A stretch of 64,000 nt of DNA from Duganella aquatilis (GCF_009674565.1 NZ_WKJL01000003.1:124001-188000), one strand, 5' to 3'. Shown: positions 28,027-38,253, counted from the first letter of the stretch. Numbers and translations are program-made. The notes: generated from the sequence alone by a model not told the origin.

Positions 28027-28617
28027 TCAGTGCACGTAGCGGGCGATGTAATAGATGCCGCCGACCACCAGCGAGGCGAAGCCGTAGAGTTTCCACATAT
28101 GGCTCATCATTGTCTTCTGCATATCCAGTTGCCCGGCGAGGATGTCAACGCGAAGCTGCGCCAGCGCGGCATCGATATACTCCCGCTGCTTGGCTAGTGC
28201 GACGTTAAATTCGTCGCGCTGCTTCGCTAACGCAGCATTAAATTCTTCTTTCTGCTTGGCTAACGCGGCATTAAACTCTTTATTCTGCTTGGCCAAAGCG
28301 GCATTAAACTCTTCTTTCTGCTTGGCCAAAGCCGCATTGAACTCTTCCCGCTGTTTCACCAGCGCGGCACGCCATTCCTCTCGGTGTCTGGCGAAGGCCG
28401 CGTGAAAATCTTCCCGCAGCGCTCCCTCTGCTGCCTTGAACTCCAGTTTTTGATCGTACAGCAGCGTCAGAATGCGCTGCACATCCTCTTTGGTGGCAAA
28501 GCTGGTTCGTATGACGGCCACGTCTGTCTCCACTGCCGCGATGCGCTTTTCGATCACTGCATCATAGGCGCTGCGGGCGGCATTTTCAACGCGCTCGTTT
28601 TCATTGGTGTTTGGCAT
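28027..28617 (-). CDS. membrane-anchored coiled-coil protein with 11-residue repeats
   Basis: The 196-residue protein has three parts. An N-terminal region (about residues 1-67) includes FATKEDVQRILTLLYDQKLE, similar to DUF1640-like coiled-coil proteins. Eight 11-residue repeats with consensus (K/R)EEFNAALAKQ follow (residues 68-155). The C-terminal segment has a single membrane helix (FASLVVGGIYYIARYV). The 11-residue period predicts a right-handed or straight coiled coil, placing a rod next to the membrane. The function is unknown; resemblance to bacterial coiled-coil membrane proteins is structural only. The stop is immediately adjacent to that of the convergent foldase gene. Confidence 0.75.
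   Translation of the reverse strand: MPNTNENERVENAARSAYDAVIEKRIAAVETDVAVIRTSFATKEDVQRILTLLYDQKLEFKAAEGALREDFHAAFARHREEWRAALVKQREEFNAALAKQKEEFNAALAKQNKEFNAALAKQKEEFNAALAKQRDEFNVALAKQREYIDAALAQLRVDILAGQLDMQKTMMSHMWKLYGFASLVVGGIYYIARYVH
28153..28416 (-). repeat. eight tandem 33-bp coding repeats
   Basis: Eight consecutive 33-bp units each encode one hendecad. The five at 28186-28350 are near-identical in protein (EEFNAALAKQ variants) and very similar in DNA, indicating recent expansion. Copy number may vary between strains. Confidence 0.9.
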
Positions 28618-28693
28618 GGAAGCTCCTGAAGGACGCTATCGATGAGCTTCCAAACTACCACCCGCGGCAGCCACCCGATTGAGCTGCGTCAAA

Positions 28694-28721
28694 CGAAAAA
28701 AAGCAGCCGCGAGGGCTGCTT
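28694..28721 (-). terminator. rho-independent terminator of the chemoreceptor gene
   Basis: On the minus strand AAGCAGCC-CTCGC-GGCTGCTT is followed by TTTTTTTCG. It lies 43 bp past the chemoreceptor stop, between it and the coiled-coil gene. Confidence 0.9.
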
Positions 28722-28763
28722 CAGGGTGCTGCTGTGCCAGATAGTGGCTTGCTTTATTGTTGG

Positions 28764-30536
28764 TTAGAACTCTTCCCAATCGTCGGCCGAGGCCGTCGCC
28801 ATTTGCTTGGCGGGCGGCTTGGCGGCGGCCTTGGCCGCTGTCGATTTCAAGGCCGGCCGTGGCGCCGATGCCGATGCCGATGCCGCGCGCGGCGCGCTGG
28901 CGGCGACCGGCGTGCGGCGCACCGCCATCACCGGCTTGCGCAGCGCCTGCGACTCCTCCATGCGGAACACGCTGACCACCTCCGCCAATCCCGCCGCCTG
29001 CTCCTGCAGCGAGGCCGCCGCAGCAGCAGCTTGCTCCACCAGCGCCGCGTTCTGCTGCGTCACCGTGTCCATCTGGCCCACCGCCATATTGATCTGGTCG
29101 ATGCCGGTGCTCTGCTCCTGCGTGGCCATGCTGATCTCGCCCATGATGTCGGTGACGCGCTGCACGCTGGTGACGATCTCGCCCATCGTCGCGCCAGCCT
29201 CTTCCACCAGCTTGCTGCCGGCGCCGACCTTCTCCACCGAATCGCCGATCAGCTCCTTGATCTCCTTGGCCGCCGCCGCCGAACGGTGCGCCAACGTGCG
29301 CACCTCGCCCGCCACCACCGCAAAGCCGCGTCCCTGCTCGCCGGCGCGCGCCGCTTCCACCGCCGCATTCAGCGCCAGGATGTTGGTCTGGAACGCGATG
29401 CCGTCGATCACCGCGATAATGTCGACAATCTTGGACGACGAGGCATTGATCGAATCCATGGTCTCGACCACGCGCGCCACCACATCGCCGCCGCGCTGCG
29501 CCACGCCGGAGGCCGACGCCGCCAGCGTATTGGCCTGGCGCGCATTGTCCGCATTCTGCCGCACGGTCGAGGTCAGTTCCTCCATCGACGACGCGGTCTC
29601 CTCCAGCGAACTGGCCTGCTCCTCGGTGCGCGACGACAGATCCAGATTGCCGCTGGCGATCTCGGCCGACGCCGTCGCAATCGTGTCCGTGCCGCTGCGC
29701 ACCTGGCCGACGATGCGGATCAGGCTATCGTTCATCTCCTTCAGCGCGCCCAGCAGCTGGCCGGTTTCCTCCCTGGTCGCCACCTCGATGCGGCTGGTCA
29801 GGTCGCCCGACGCCACCGTCTGCGCCACGCGCACCGCCTCGTTGATCGGATTGGTGATGGCGCCGGCGATATACACCGCGCAGCCGATCGCCACCGCCGC
29901 CGCAATCAGCGCCGCAATCAGCATCGCCCACTCGGCGCTGCTGACCGCCGCCATGCCGTCCTGCACGCTGGCGTCGGACACGCCTTCATTCAGGCGCTCG
30001 ATTTTCATCAGCGTAGCCTCGGCCTTGCGGAACAGCGGGCGCGACGGATTGAACACCTGGTAGAACTCGCCGAACAAGGCATTCTGCGTCTGCTCGTCCT
30101 TGTTGGCCGCCAGCTTGGCGATGATGGCGCCGAGCTTGTCGTCGGCCGCCTTCCACTCCGCCCACTCGCCGGTGAACTGCTTCCACAGCACCGACTCCTC
30201 GGCGGTCTGCGGCAAGGGCTCGTAGCGCTTCCAGCCGCGGTCGATATTCGCCCAGGCCTTCTTGCGCATCTCGATCGCCTCGGCGAACTTGTCCTGCGCC
30301 TGATACTCGTGCGACCAGGTGCCCACGTACAGCGTGGCGGCCGACACCGCGGTCTGGCCTTCGCTCATCACCAGCAGCCCCTGGATCGACGGCAACCGCA
30401 CCACACCGATTTCATTCACCGCTCCGCCCACCTTGACGATGCCGCGATACCCGGCCGCGCCCACCACCAGCAGCGCCACCATCATGATCGCCACCAGCGT
30501 CGCCAACTTCCACTTGATGAGTAAATTCCTGAACAT
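28764..30536 (-). CDS. methyl-accepting chemotaxis protein
   Basis: The 590-residue chemoreceptor has TM1 (about residues 11-32), a periplasmic four-helix-bundle sensor of about 155 residues, TM2 (about 190-212), a HAMP domain ([20 protein letters not shown]) and a long signalling domain. The hairpin tip reads [20 protein letters not shown] with [15 protein letters not shown], the CheA/CheW contact. Glu-rich methylation helices flank it. The C-terminal Ala/Pro linker ends in DDWEEF, a pentapeptide-type tether for CheR/CheB. The ligand is unknown. It is monocistronic with a terminator downstream. Confidence 0.95.
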   Translation of the reverse strand: MFRNLLIKWKLATLVAIMMVALLVVGAAGYRGIVKVGGAVNEIGVVRLPSIQGLLVMSEGQTAVSAATLYVGTWSHEYQAQDKFAEAIEMRKKAWANIDRGWKRYEPLPQTAEESVLWKQFTGEWAEWKAADDKLGAIIAKLAANKDEQTQNALFGEFYQVFNPSRPLFRKAEATLMKIERLNEGVSDASVQDGMAAVSSAEWAMLIAALIAAAVAIGCAVYIAGAITNPINEAVRVAQTVASGDLTSRIEVATREETGQLLGALKEMNDSLIRIVGQVRSGTDTIATASAEIASGNLDLSSRTEEQASSLEETASSMEELTSTVRQNADNARQANTLAASASGVAQRGGDVVARVVETMDSINASSSKIVDIIAVIDGIAFQTNILALNAAVEAARAGEQGRGFAVVAGEVRTLAHRSAAAAKEIKELIGDSVEKVGAGSKLVEEAGATMGEIVTSVQRVTDIMGEISMATQEQSTGIDQINMAVGQMDTVTQQNAALVEQAAAAAASLQEQAAGLAEVVSVFRMEESQALRKPVMAVRRTPVAASAPRAASASASAPRPALKSTAAKAAAKPPAKQMATASADDWEEF

Positions 30537-30662
30537 CCCCGCACTCCCGCCAGTGGCCGTTAGTTAGAATTGGTGAATATTGATTCTGTCCAACTAATAT
30601 GCGGCCCCGACAATGTGTGCGTCAATCACATTCGTCGCGGGTGTGGCGCGCCACGCACAATC

Positions 30663-31796
30663 TCAGACGGCGATGACCTTGTTGCGGCCGGCGCGCTTGG
30701 CGTCGTACATGGCGGCGTCGCCGGCGGAAATCAGGCGGATCAGGTCGTAGCTGTGGTCGTCCGAGCACACCACGCCCATGCTGGCGGTGTAGCGAACCGA
30801 CAAGTTATCCAATTCGACAACCTCCGATTCGATGCGCGCGCGCAGGCGCTCGGCCACCTTCAGCGCCGCCTCGCGGTTGACGCCGTCGAGCACCAGCACG
30901 AATTCCTCGCCGCCGAAGCGCGCCAGCAAATCGTGCGGCCGCAGTTCCACCTTGACCAGCCGGGCCAGATGGCGCAGCACCTCGTCGCCCACCGGATGGC
31001 CGTGGGTGTCGTTGATGACCTTGAAGTTGTCGACGTCGATCATGATCACCGCCAGGCTGCGCGCCGCGCGCAGGGCGCGCAGGCCGACGCGCTTGCCCTG
31101 AATCTCCAGGCCGGCGCGGTTCAGCGCCCCGGTCAGCGCATCGAGCGTCGACAGCCGCCGCAAGCGCTCGGCGTAGCGCCACATCACCATCTGGATCAGG
31201 CCGAAGGCGATGCAGATCTGCGCCAGCGGTATCGCCAGCGTGCTCAGTCCCATCACCAGCGAGCTGGTGGTGTCGGCCGGGTCGCCATGCAGCAGCATGT
31301 GCACGCCGCGCAGGAACAGCGCCAGGCCCAGCAGGCTGAAGCCCGCCAGGCTGATGCCGCTGACGCGCCACACGCCGTGCCGCGCCACCACCGCCGCGCA
31401 CATCCAGTTCAATAGCGCAAAGTAAAAACCGCTGAAGCACAGCCGCGCGCGCAGGCTAGGCGCCACCAGCGTGAAGTAGGCGGGGATCAGCAGCGCGATG
31501 CCGACCAGGGCGGCGATGAAGGTCCATGACAGGCTCGCCGAACAGTGCACGCGCAAGCCGCGCAGCACCAGGCCCAGGCCCAGCGCGATAACGCCGTAGC
31601 CCAGCACGCCGTGGACCAGCACCGGCAGCGTCGCCGTGCTGCTCAGCGCCAGGCCGATGCAGGTCACCACATTGCCGCCGGCCCACCAGCGTTGTTCGGG
31701 CGGACTTTCGGTATAACAGGCGGCGGCCACCAGCAAGGCGGTGGTCAGCACCGTCACGCAGACTTGGACCAGCAAAAGAGTATCGAGATTCAGCAC
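30663..31796 (-). CDS. membrane diguanylate cyclase (GGDEF)
   Basis: The 377-residue protein has about six membrane helices in residues 1-200 and a C-terminal GGDEF domain with the active-site variant FGGEEFVLVLDG, expected to be catalytic. The domain opens with LSTLDALTGALNRAG and has the VIMIDVDNFKVINDTHGHPV substrate/metal segment. It makes c-di-GMP in response to an unknown membrane signal. No I-site RxxD is evident directly before GGEEF (DLLARFGGEEF has no RxxD). The start codon appears to be GTG at 31796; no in-frame ATG lies close by. Confidence 0.9.
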   Translation of the reverse strand: MLNLDTLLLVQVCVTVLTTALLVAAACYTESPPEQRWWAGGNVVTCIGLALSSTATLPVLVHGVLGYGVIALGLGLVLRGLRVHCSASLSWTFIAALVGIALLIPAYFTLVAPSLRARLCFSGFYFALLNWMCAAVVARHGVWRVSGISLAGFSLLGLALFLRGVHMLLHGDPADTTSSLVMGLSTLAIPLAQICIAFGLIQMVMWRYAERLRRLSTLDALTGALNRAGLEIQGKRVGLRALRAARSLAVIMIDVDNFKVINDTHGHPVGDEVLRHLARLVKVELRPHDLLARFGGEEFVLVLDGVNREAALKVAERLRARIESEVVELDNLSVRYTASMGVVCSDDHSYDLIRLISAGDAAMYDAKRAGRNKVIAV

Positions 31797-31935
31797 AACA
31801 GCATCCGTGGTAATGAAGTGTCAATGTAGCGCAGTGACCGTCTGGAGGCAATGATTAAATTGCAGAAAAGAAATCAAAACAGGGCGCGGGCCGAATCGGT
31901 TACAGTAGCGGTCATCATCCACTGACCGCAGTCCC

Positions 31936-32862
31936 ATGCCCTATCCTATCGAGCACAAGCTGGTGATCGGCATCGCCTCCAGCGCCTTGTTTGACCTGAC
32001 CGCCTCGCACCAGGTGTACCTGGAGCACGGTCCGGAAGCCTACCGCAAGTATCAGGAAGAACAGCTCGCCACCGTGCTCGACAAGGGCGTGGCCTTCCCC
32101 TTCATCCGCCGCTTCCTCAGCATCAACCAGCACCATCCGCAGACGGCGCCGGTGGAAGTGGTGCTGTTTTCGCGCAATTCGCCGGAGACCGGCCTGCGCG
32201 TGATGAATTCGATCGCCCACTACGGCCTGGACATCTCGCGCGCCTGCTTCCTGACCGGCCAGTCGCCCTACACCTACCTGCCCGCCTTCAACACCTCGCT
32301 GTTCCTCAGCGCCAACGAGGAAGACGTGCGCAACGCGCTGGCCGCGCACTACCCCGCCGGCCTGGTGCTGCCGTCGCGCACCGAGGACGACGAGGCCGAC
32401 GGCGAACTGCGTATCGCCTTCGACTTCGACGGCGTGATCGCCGACGACGAATCTGAAACTATATTCAAGCGCAACAACGACGTCGGCGAATTCCACGCCC
32501 ACGAAAGCGCGCGCGTCGCCATCCCGCACCAGCCGGGACCGCTGGCCGACCTGTTCCGCAAGCTGTCGGCCATGCAGCAGCTGGAGGAAGACGCGCAACG
32601 CGACGATCCGTCGTACAAGAAAATCCTGCGCATCGCCATCATCACCGCCCGCAGCGCGCCGTCGCACGAGCGGGTGGTGACGACGCTGAAAAGCTGGGGC
32701 GTGTCGGCCAACGAAACCTTCTTCCTGGGCGGCATGGAAAAAGCGCGCGTGCTGAGCATCTTCAAGCCGCATATGTTCTTCGACGACCAGTTGAGCCACC
32801 TGCAATCCCCGGCCGGCAACATCCCGATGGTGCATATCCCGTTCGGCGTCGCCAACCGCTAA
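31936..32862 (+). CDS. 5'-nucleotidase (cytosolic type 1-like family)
   Basis: The 308-residue cytoplasmic protein resembles the PF06189-type 5'-nucleotidases. The N-terminus reads LVIGIASSALFDL and the HAD-like nucleophile motif is AFDFDGVIADDESE (about residues 161-174). TARSAPSHERV and FFLGGMEKARVL correspond to HAD motifs II and III, and FFDDQLSH to motif IV. It would dephosphorylate nucleoside monophosphates. It is divergent from the diguanylate cyclase and stops 68 bp before mfd. Confidence 0.88.
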   Translation: MPYPIEHKLVIGIASSALFDLTASHQVYLEHGPEAYRKYQEEQLATVLDKGVAFPFIRRFLSINQHHPQTAPVEVVLFSRNSPETGLRVMNSIAHYGLDISRACFLTGQSPYTYLPAFNTSLFLSANEEDVRNALAAHYPAGLVLPSRTEDDEADGELRIAFDFDGVIADDESETIFKRNNDVGEFHAHESARVAIPHQPGPLADLFRKLSAMQQLEEDAQRDDPSYKKILRIAIITARSAPSHERVVTTLKSWGVSANETFFLGGMEKARVLSIFKPHMFFDDQLSHLQSPAGNIPMVHIPFGVANR

Positions 32863-32879
32863 ACCGGGGGCAGTTCGTC

Positions 32880-32885
32880 TATAAT
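32880..32885 (+). promoter_or_regulatory. candidate -10 box of mfd
   Basis: Perfect TATAAT 45 bp before the mfd start, in the 68-bp gap after the 5'-nucleotidase gene. Confidence 0.45.
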
Positions 32886-32930
32886 GTCGGCAGCGGCATT
32901 GCCACCCGGCGATGCCGGGATAACCGTTGA

Positions 32931-35900
32931 ATGTGTGTTGTGTCGTCAGCCTTAACTAAATCCATTCCCAAACCCGGCAACCGTTTTGCCCTGCCCGCGC
33001 TGCACGGCTCGGCGGATGCTTACGCCCTCGCGCAAATCGCGCTCGAACTCAAATCCCGTGGCCAGATGCTGGCGGTGGTCGTGGCCAACGCCAGCGACGC
33101 CCAGCGCCTGCTCGACGAAATCCCGTGGTTCGGCGGCGCGCAGCTGCGCTGCCACCTGCTGCCGGACTGGGAAACGCTGCCCTACGACGCCTTCTCGCCG
33201 CACCAGGACCTGGTGTCCGAGCGCCTGGCGACGCTGCACGAAATCTCCAGCGGCCAGTGCGACGTCATGCTGGTGCCGGCCACCACCGCGCTGGTGCGCA
33301 TGGCGCCGCCGTCGTTCCTGGCCGCCTACACCTTCTTCTTCCAGCAGGGCGAATCGCTGGACGAGGCGCGCCTGAAATCGCAGCTGTCGCTGGCCGGCTA
33401 CACCCACGTGACGCAGGTGATGTCGCCCGGCGAATACTCGGTGCGCGGCGGCCTGATCGACCTGTTCCCGATGGGCTCCGCGCTGCCCTACCGCCTCGAC
33501 CTGTTCGGCGACACCATCGAAACCATCCGCACCTTCGACGCCGACACCCAGCGCTCGCTGTACCCGGTCAAGCAGGTGCGCCTGCTGCCGGGCCGCGAGT
33601 TCCCCATGGACGAAGCCTCGCGCACCGCCTTCCGCAGCCGCTGGCGCGAACACTTCGAAGGCGATCCGTCGCGCGCCGTGATCTACAAGGACATCAGCAG
33701 CGGCATCGCCTCCGCCGGTATCGAGTACTACCTGCCGCTGTTCTTCGACCAAACCGCCACGCTGTTCGAATACCTGCCGCAAGGCGCCGTGGTCGCCACC
33801 GTCGGCGACATCGAAGCGGCCATCAAGCGCTTCTGGACCGACACCAATTCGCGCTACCGCTTCCTGAAGGCCGACCGCGAACGTCCGCTGATGGCGCCGG
33901 AAGAGCTGTTCCTGTCCGACGAACAGTTCTTCGTGCTGGCCAAGCCGTACCCGCAGATCGCCATCCGCAACAACCCGGACGCCGGCGCTTCCGAGCTGTC
34001 GGCGCCGGTGCCCAACATCGCCGTCAACCGCCATCTGGAAGACCCGCTGACCAATCTGCGCGCCTACCTGATGCAGTCCGGCAGCCGCGTGATGATCTGC
34101 GCCGAATCCAACGGCCGCCGCGAAACGCTGCAGCAGTACTTCAACGAATACAACCTGGAACTGGCGCCGGTCGAAGGCTTCGACGGCTTTATCGCCTCGG
34201 ACGCCAAGCTGGCGCTGGGCGTGGCGCCGCTGCACGCCGGCTTCGAGCTGTCGCTGCCGAAGGCGAATCTGATCTTCATCACGGAGACCGAGCTGTATGC
34301 CGGCTCCGGCCGCCGCGTCGGCAAGAAAAAGCAGGAAGCCGTCACGCAGGTCGAATCGATGGTGCGCGACCTGTCGGAGCTGAAGATCGGCGATCCGGTG
34401 GTGCACATCAACCACGGCATCGGCCGCTACATGGGCCTGACCACCATGGACCTGGGCGAAGGCGATGCCGAATTCCTGCACCTGGAATACGCCAAGGAGA
34501 CCAAGCTGTACGTGCCGGTCTCGCAGCTGCACGTGATCTCGCGCTACTCCGGCGCCTCGCCGGACGACGCGCCGCTGCATACGCTGGGTTCCGGCCAGTG
34601 GGAAAAAGCCAAGCGCAAGGCCGCCGAACAGGTGCGCGACACCGCCGCCGAACTGCTGAACCTCTACGCCCGCCGCGCGCTGCGCCAGGGCCATTCGTTC
34701 GAATACTCGGCGCACGACTACGAGCGCTTCGCCGACAGCTTCGGCTTCGACGAAACGCCGGACCAGCAGGAAGCCATCAACAACGTCATCAAGGATATGA
34801 CCTCGGGCAAACCGATGGACCGCCTGGTGTGCGGCGACGTCGGCTTCGGCAAGACCGAGGTGGCGCTGCGCGCCGCCTTCATCGCCGTCATGGGCGGCAA
34901 GCAGGTCGCCATCCTGGCGCCGACCACGCTGCTGGCCGAACAGCATGCGCAAACCTTCGCCGACCGCTTCGCCGACTGGCCGGTGCGCATCGCCGAAATG
35001 TCGCGCTTCCGCACCGGCAAGGAGATCGCGCAGGCGATCAAGGGCATGGCCGACGGCACGCTGGACATCATCATCGGCACCCACAAGCTGCTGTCGGACG
35101 ACGTCAAGTTCACGCGTCTCGGCCTGGTCATCATCGACGAGGAGCACCGTTTCGGCGTGCGCCAGAAGGAAGCCTTGAAATCGCTGCGCGCCGAAGTCGA
35201 CGTGCTGACGCTGACCGCCACGCCGATCCCGCGCACGCTGGGCATGGCGCTGGAAGGCCTGCGCGACTTCTCGGTAATCGCCACCGCGCCGCAAAAGCGG
35301 CTGGCGATCAAGACCTTCGTGCGCAGCGAAGGCGAATCGATCATCCGCGAGGCCTGCCTGCGTGAACTGAAGCGCGGCGGCCAGGTCTACTTCCTGCACA
35401 ACGAGGTCGAGACCATCCAGAACCGCATGGCGATGCTGACCGAGCTGCTGCCGGAAGCGCGCATCGCCGTGGCCCACGGCCAGATGCACGAGCGCGACCT
35501 GGAAAAAGTGATGCGCGATTTCGTCGCCCAGCGCTACAACATCCTGCTGTGCACGACGATTATCGAAACCGGTATCGACGTGCCGACCGCGAACACCATC
35601 ATCATGCACCGCGCCGACAAGTTCGGCCTGGCGCAGCTGCACCAGCTGCGCGGCCGCGTCGGCCGTTCGCACCACCAGGCCTATGCCTACCTGCTGGTGC
35701 ACGACGTGCAGTCGCTGACCAAGCAGGCGCAGCGCCGCCTGGACGCCATCCAGCAGATGGAGGAACTGGGCAGCGGCTTCTACCTGGCCATGCACGACCT
35801 GGAAATCCGCGGCGCCGGCGAAGTCCTCGGCGACAACCAGTCCGGCGAGATGACCGAGATCGGATTCCAGCTATACTCGGACATGCTGAACGAAGCGGTG

Positions 35901-36383
35901 CGCTCGCTCAAGGCCGGCAAGGAGCCGGACCTGGCGGCGCCGCTGGCCACCACCACCGAAATCAATCTGCACGTGCCGGCGCTGCTGCCGGCCGATTTCT
36001 GCGGCGATGTCCACGAACGGCTATCGATTTACAAGCGCATGGCGAATTGCGCATCGCAAGGCAAGATCGACGACTTGCAGGAAGAGCTGATCGACCGCTT
36101 CGGCAAGCTGCCGGAGCCGGTGAAGGCGCTGATCGAAACGCACCGCCTGCGCATCGCCGCCAAGACGGTGGGCATCATCAAGATCGACGCGCATACCGAG
36201 GCCGCCAACCTGCAGTTCATGGCCAAGCCGCCGATCGACCCGATGCGCATCATCGAGCTGATACAGAAGAATCGCCAGATCAAGCTGAATGGACAGGATA
36301 AACTGAAGATCACCGCCGCCATGCCGGACCTGGCGGCGCGGGTGACGCAGATCAAGGCCGCCATCAAGCAGCTGACTCCTTAA
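32931..36383 (+). CDS. mfd: transcription-repair coupling factor
   Basis: This 1150-residue ATPase removes stalled RNA polymerase and recruits UvrA. Its order is: an N-terminal UvrB-like module (about residues 1-330, with LPDWETLPYDAFSPHQDL and SPGEYSVRGGLIDLFP), a CarD-like RNA polymerase-interaction domain (IGDPVVHINHGIGRYMG, about 487-503) and a RecG-type motor. The motor has Walker A GDVGFGKTEVA, DEEH (VIIDEEHRFGVRQKE), TATPIPRTL and the TRG/VI regions. A C-terminal TRCF domain masks the UvrA site. The reading frame is complete. Confidence 0.97.
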   Translation: MCVVSSALTKSIPKPGNRFALPALHGSADAYALAQIALELKSRGQMLAVVVANASDAQRLLDEIPWFGGAQLRCHLLPDWETLPYDAFSPHQDLVSERLATLHEISSGQCDVMLVPATTALVRMAPPSFLAAYTFFFQQGESLDEARLKSQLSLAGYTHVTQVMSPGEYSVRGGLIDLFPMGSALPYRLDLFGDTIETIRTFDADTQRSLYPVKQVRLLPGREFPMDEASRTAFRSRWREHFEGDPSRAVIYKDISSGIASAGIEYYLPLFFDQTATLFEYLPQGAVVATVGDIEAAIKRFWTDTNSRYRFLKADRERPLMAPEELFLSDEQFFVLAKPYPQIAIRNNPDAGASELSAPVPNIAVNRHLEDPLTNLRAYLMQSGSRVMICAESNGRRETLQQYFNEYNLELAPVEGFDGFIASDAKLALGVAPLHAGFELSLPKANLIFITETELYAGSGRRVGKKKQEAVTQVESMVRDLSELKIGDPVVHINHGIGRYMGLTTMDLGEGDAEFLHLEYAKETKLYVPVSQLHVISRYSGASPDDAPLHTLGSGQWEKAKRKAAEQVRDTAAELLNLYARRALRQGHSFEYSAHDYERFADSFGFDETPDQQEAINNVIKDMTSGKPMDRLVCGDVGFGKTEVALRAAFIAVMGGKQVAILAPTTLLAEQHAQTFADRFADWPVRIAEMSRFRTGKEIAQAIKGMADGTLDIIIGTHKLLSDDVKFTRLGLVIIDEEHRFGVRQKEALKSLRAEVDVLTLTATPIPRTLGMALEGLRDFSVIATAPQKRLAIKTFVRSEGESIIREACLRELKRGGQVYFLHNEVETIQNRMAMLTELLPEARIAVAHGQMHERDLEKVMRDFVAQRYNILLCTTIIETGIDVPTANTIIMHRADKFGLAQLHQLRGRVGRSHHQAYAYLLVHDVQSLTKQAQRRLDAIQQMEELGSGFYLAMHDLEIRGAGEVLGDNQSGEMTEIGFQLYSDMLNEAVRSLKAGKEPDLAAPLATTTEINLHVPALLPADFCGDVHERLSIYKRMANCASQGKIDDLQEELIDRFGKLPEPVKALIETHRLRIAAKTVGIIKIDAHTEAANLQFMAKPPIDPMRIIELIQKNRQIKLNGQDKLKITAAMPDLAARVTQIKAAIKQLTP

Positions 36384-36419
36384 ACATACTATCAAGCATA
36401 CTCACTATCATCGACGCAC

Positions 36420-37283
36420 ATGACTAACGCAAAAACCGCCATGAACCTCGTGCTGCAAGGCTTGGGCGATTGCAAGGCTCGGCTGGAGCGCATCAGCGCC
36501 CTCACCGCGCCCACCAGCCTGACCTGGCTGAGCGACCAGGCCTTGCGCTGCGAAGGCATCACCTTCTCGCCGGCGCTGCGCCAGACCATCGAGGTGGCGG
36601 CGCAGGCCGCGCAGCTGGACACCACCTACTCGATCGGCTTCCACAAGATGAGCGAGTTCAAGCTGGTGGCCATGGACATGGATTCGACGCTGATCACCAT
36701 TGAATGCATCGACGAAATCGCCGACATGCAGGGCCTGAAGCAGGAAGTCTCGGAGATCACCGAGGCGGCGATGCGCGGCGAGCTGGATTTCGCCGCCAGC
36801 CTGACGCGCCGCGTGGCGCTGCTCGAAGGCCTGGACGCCTCGGCGCTGGAGCGCGTGTACGACGAACGCCTGCAGCTGTCACCAGGCGCCGAGAGCATGC
36901 TGAAGGCGGTGCAGAAGGCTGGCCTGAAAACGCTGCTGGTGTCGGGCGGCTTCACCTACTTCACCGAACGCCTGAAAGCGCGCCTGGGCCTGGACTACAC
37001 CCACGCCAACCAGCTGGAAATCGTCGACGGCAAACTGACCGGCAAGGTGATCGGCGGCATCGTCGACGCCGAAGAGAAGAAGCGCACGGTGGAACGCGTG
37101 TGCAAGGAGCTGGGCATCTCGCCATCGCAAGCCATCGTCATGGGCGACGGCGCCAATGATCTGAAGATGATGAGCATTTCGGGCATGTCGGTGGCGTTCC
37201 GCGCCAAGCCGGTGGTGCGCGAGCAGGCCAATGTGGCGCTCAACTTCGTCGGTCTCGACGGCATCCTGCCGCTGCTGACTTAA
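36420..37283 (+). CDS. serB: phosphoserine phosphatase
   Basis: The 287-residue enzyme catalyses the last step of serine biosynthesis, dephosphorylating 3-phosphoserine. After an N-terminal extension of about 75 residues comes the HAD motif I AMDMDSTLITIECIDE (Asp nucleophile). Motif II is LLVSGGFTYFTERL and motif IV IVMGDGANDLKMM, with the Lys of EEKKRTVERV between. It lies 36 bp after mfd on the same strand and is convergent with the GGDEF gene, with a 4-bp gap between stops. Confidence 0.95.
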   Translation: MTNAKTAMNLVLQGLGDCKARLERISALTAPTSLTWLSDQALRCEGITFSPALRQTIEVAAQAAQLDTTYSIGFHKMSEFKLVAMDMDSTLITIECIDEIADMQGLKQEVSEITEAAMRGELDFAASLTRRVALLEGLDASALERVYDERLQLSPGAESMLKAVQKAGLKTLLVSGGFTYFTERLKARLGLDYTHANQLEIVDGKLTGKVIGGIVDAEEKKRTVERVCKELGISPSQAIVMGDGANDLKMMSISGMSVAFRAKPVVREQANVALNFVGLDGILPLLT

Positions 37284-37287
37284 TGAC

Positions 37288-38253
37288 TTAATGCCGGCGC
37301 TTGGCCGCCTTGATCGCGTACATGTGCGCGTCGCCGGCGGCCAGCAACGCCGCCACATCGCGCGGATCGGTCGGCAGGAACTCTTCCACGCCGTATGAAA
37401 AATCCAGCGCATAACCACGGTCGGCGCGCACGTTGTAGTCGTGCAGCTGGCCGCAGAACTTCCTGATCACCGTTTCCGCCTCGGCCTTGGTAGCGCCGGT
37501 TAGCAGCACCACGAACTCATCGCCGCCCAGCCGCGCGCACAGATCGGTGCTGCGGAAACTGCCGCGCATCACGTCCGCAAACGCCGCCAGCGCACGGTCG
37601 CCTTCCGCATGGCCGTACTGGTCGTTGATCGGCTTGAAGCGGTCCAGATCGATGAACGCCAGCGCCGCCGGCTGGTGGTGCCGCACGCAGAAATTCAGGC
37701 CGTAGCGCGCCAGTTGCAGGAAGCCGCGCCGGTTGGACAAACGCGTCAGTTCATCGGTGGTGGAGGTGTGGAAGGCGGACAGCTCGTCTTCCACCATCGA
37801 GGCCAGGTCGCGCAGCGCCAGCGCATCTTCCTCGCTGAAGTCGCGCGGCTGGCTGTCGAGGATGCACAGGGTGCCCATCTTCAGGCCGTCGTTGGCGCGC
37901 AGCGGGCAACCGGCGTAGAAGCGGATGTTCGGTGCCCCGGTCACCAGCGGATTGTCTGCAAAGCGTTGGTCGGTGCGGGCGTCGCGGATCAGGAAAATGT
38001 CGTCGCCCAGGATGGCGTGGCCGCAAAAGGAGATATTGCGCGGCGTCTCGGTGGCGTCCAGCCCATCGCGCGACTTGAACCACTGGCGGTCCTCGTCGAC
38101 GATGCTGACCAGGGCGGTCTGCACGCCGAACAGTCGCCGCGCCATGCGCGTGAGCCGGTCGAAACGCTCCTCGGGCGGCGTATCGAGCACATTGAGCGAC
38201 TTGAGGGCTGCAAGCCGGATGGATTCGTTATGGGGAATGCCGGGCTGTTCCAA
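37288..38253 (-). CDS. GAF-GGDEF diguanylate cyclase
   Basis: The 321-residue soluble protein has a GAF sensor (about residues 20-155, with VSIVDEDRQWFKSRDGLDA, NISFCGHAIL and YAGCPLRANDGLKMGTLC). A GGDEF domain with an intact LGGDEFVVLLTG active site follows. It is predicted to make c-di-GMP in response to a cytoplasmic signal. The start is TTG at 38253: AGGAG lies 5 bp upstream and no in-frame ATG precedes the conserved GAF start. It is convergent with serB. Confidence 0.92.
   Translation of the reverse strand: MEQPGIPHNESIRLAALKSLNVLDTPPEERFDRLTRMARRLFGVQTALVSIVDEDRQWFKSRDGLDATETPRNISFCGHAILGDDIFLIRDARTDQRFADNPLVTGAPNIRFYAGCPLRANDGLKMGTLCILDSQPRDFSEEDALALRDLASMVEDELSAFHTSTTDELTRLSNRRGFLQLARYGLNFCVRHHQPAALAFIDLDRFKPINDQYGHAEGDRALAAFADVMRGSFRSTDLCARLGGDEFVVLLTGATKAEAETVIRKFCGQLHDYNVRADRGYALDFSYGVEEFLPTDPRDVAALLAAGDAHMYAIKAAKRRH

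Noticed and set aside
28186..28350. Regular 33-bp repeats that could be mistaken for a CRISPR array
   Set aside because: Units are contiguous without spacers and encode in-frame hendecads in an intact protein gene.
28734..30524. Long plus-strand frame opposite the chemoreceptor
   Set aside because: It is rich in Arg/His/Ala and has no recognisable motifs, whereas the minus-strand protein shows every chemoreceptor feature.
32952..35795. Very long open frame antisense to mfd (over 900 codons)
   Set aside because: It is the mirror of an intact, motif-complete mfd gene; composition is Arg/Gln/His/Val-rich without recognisable domains, as expected for high-GC antisense frames.
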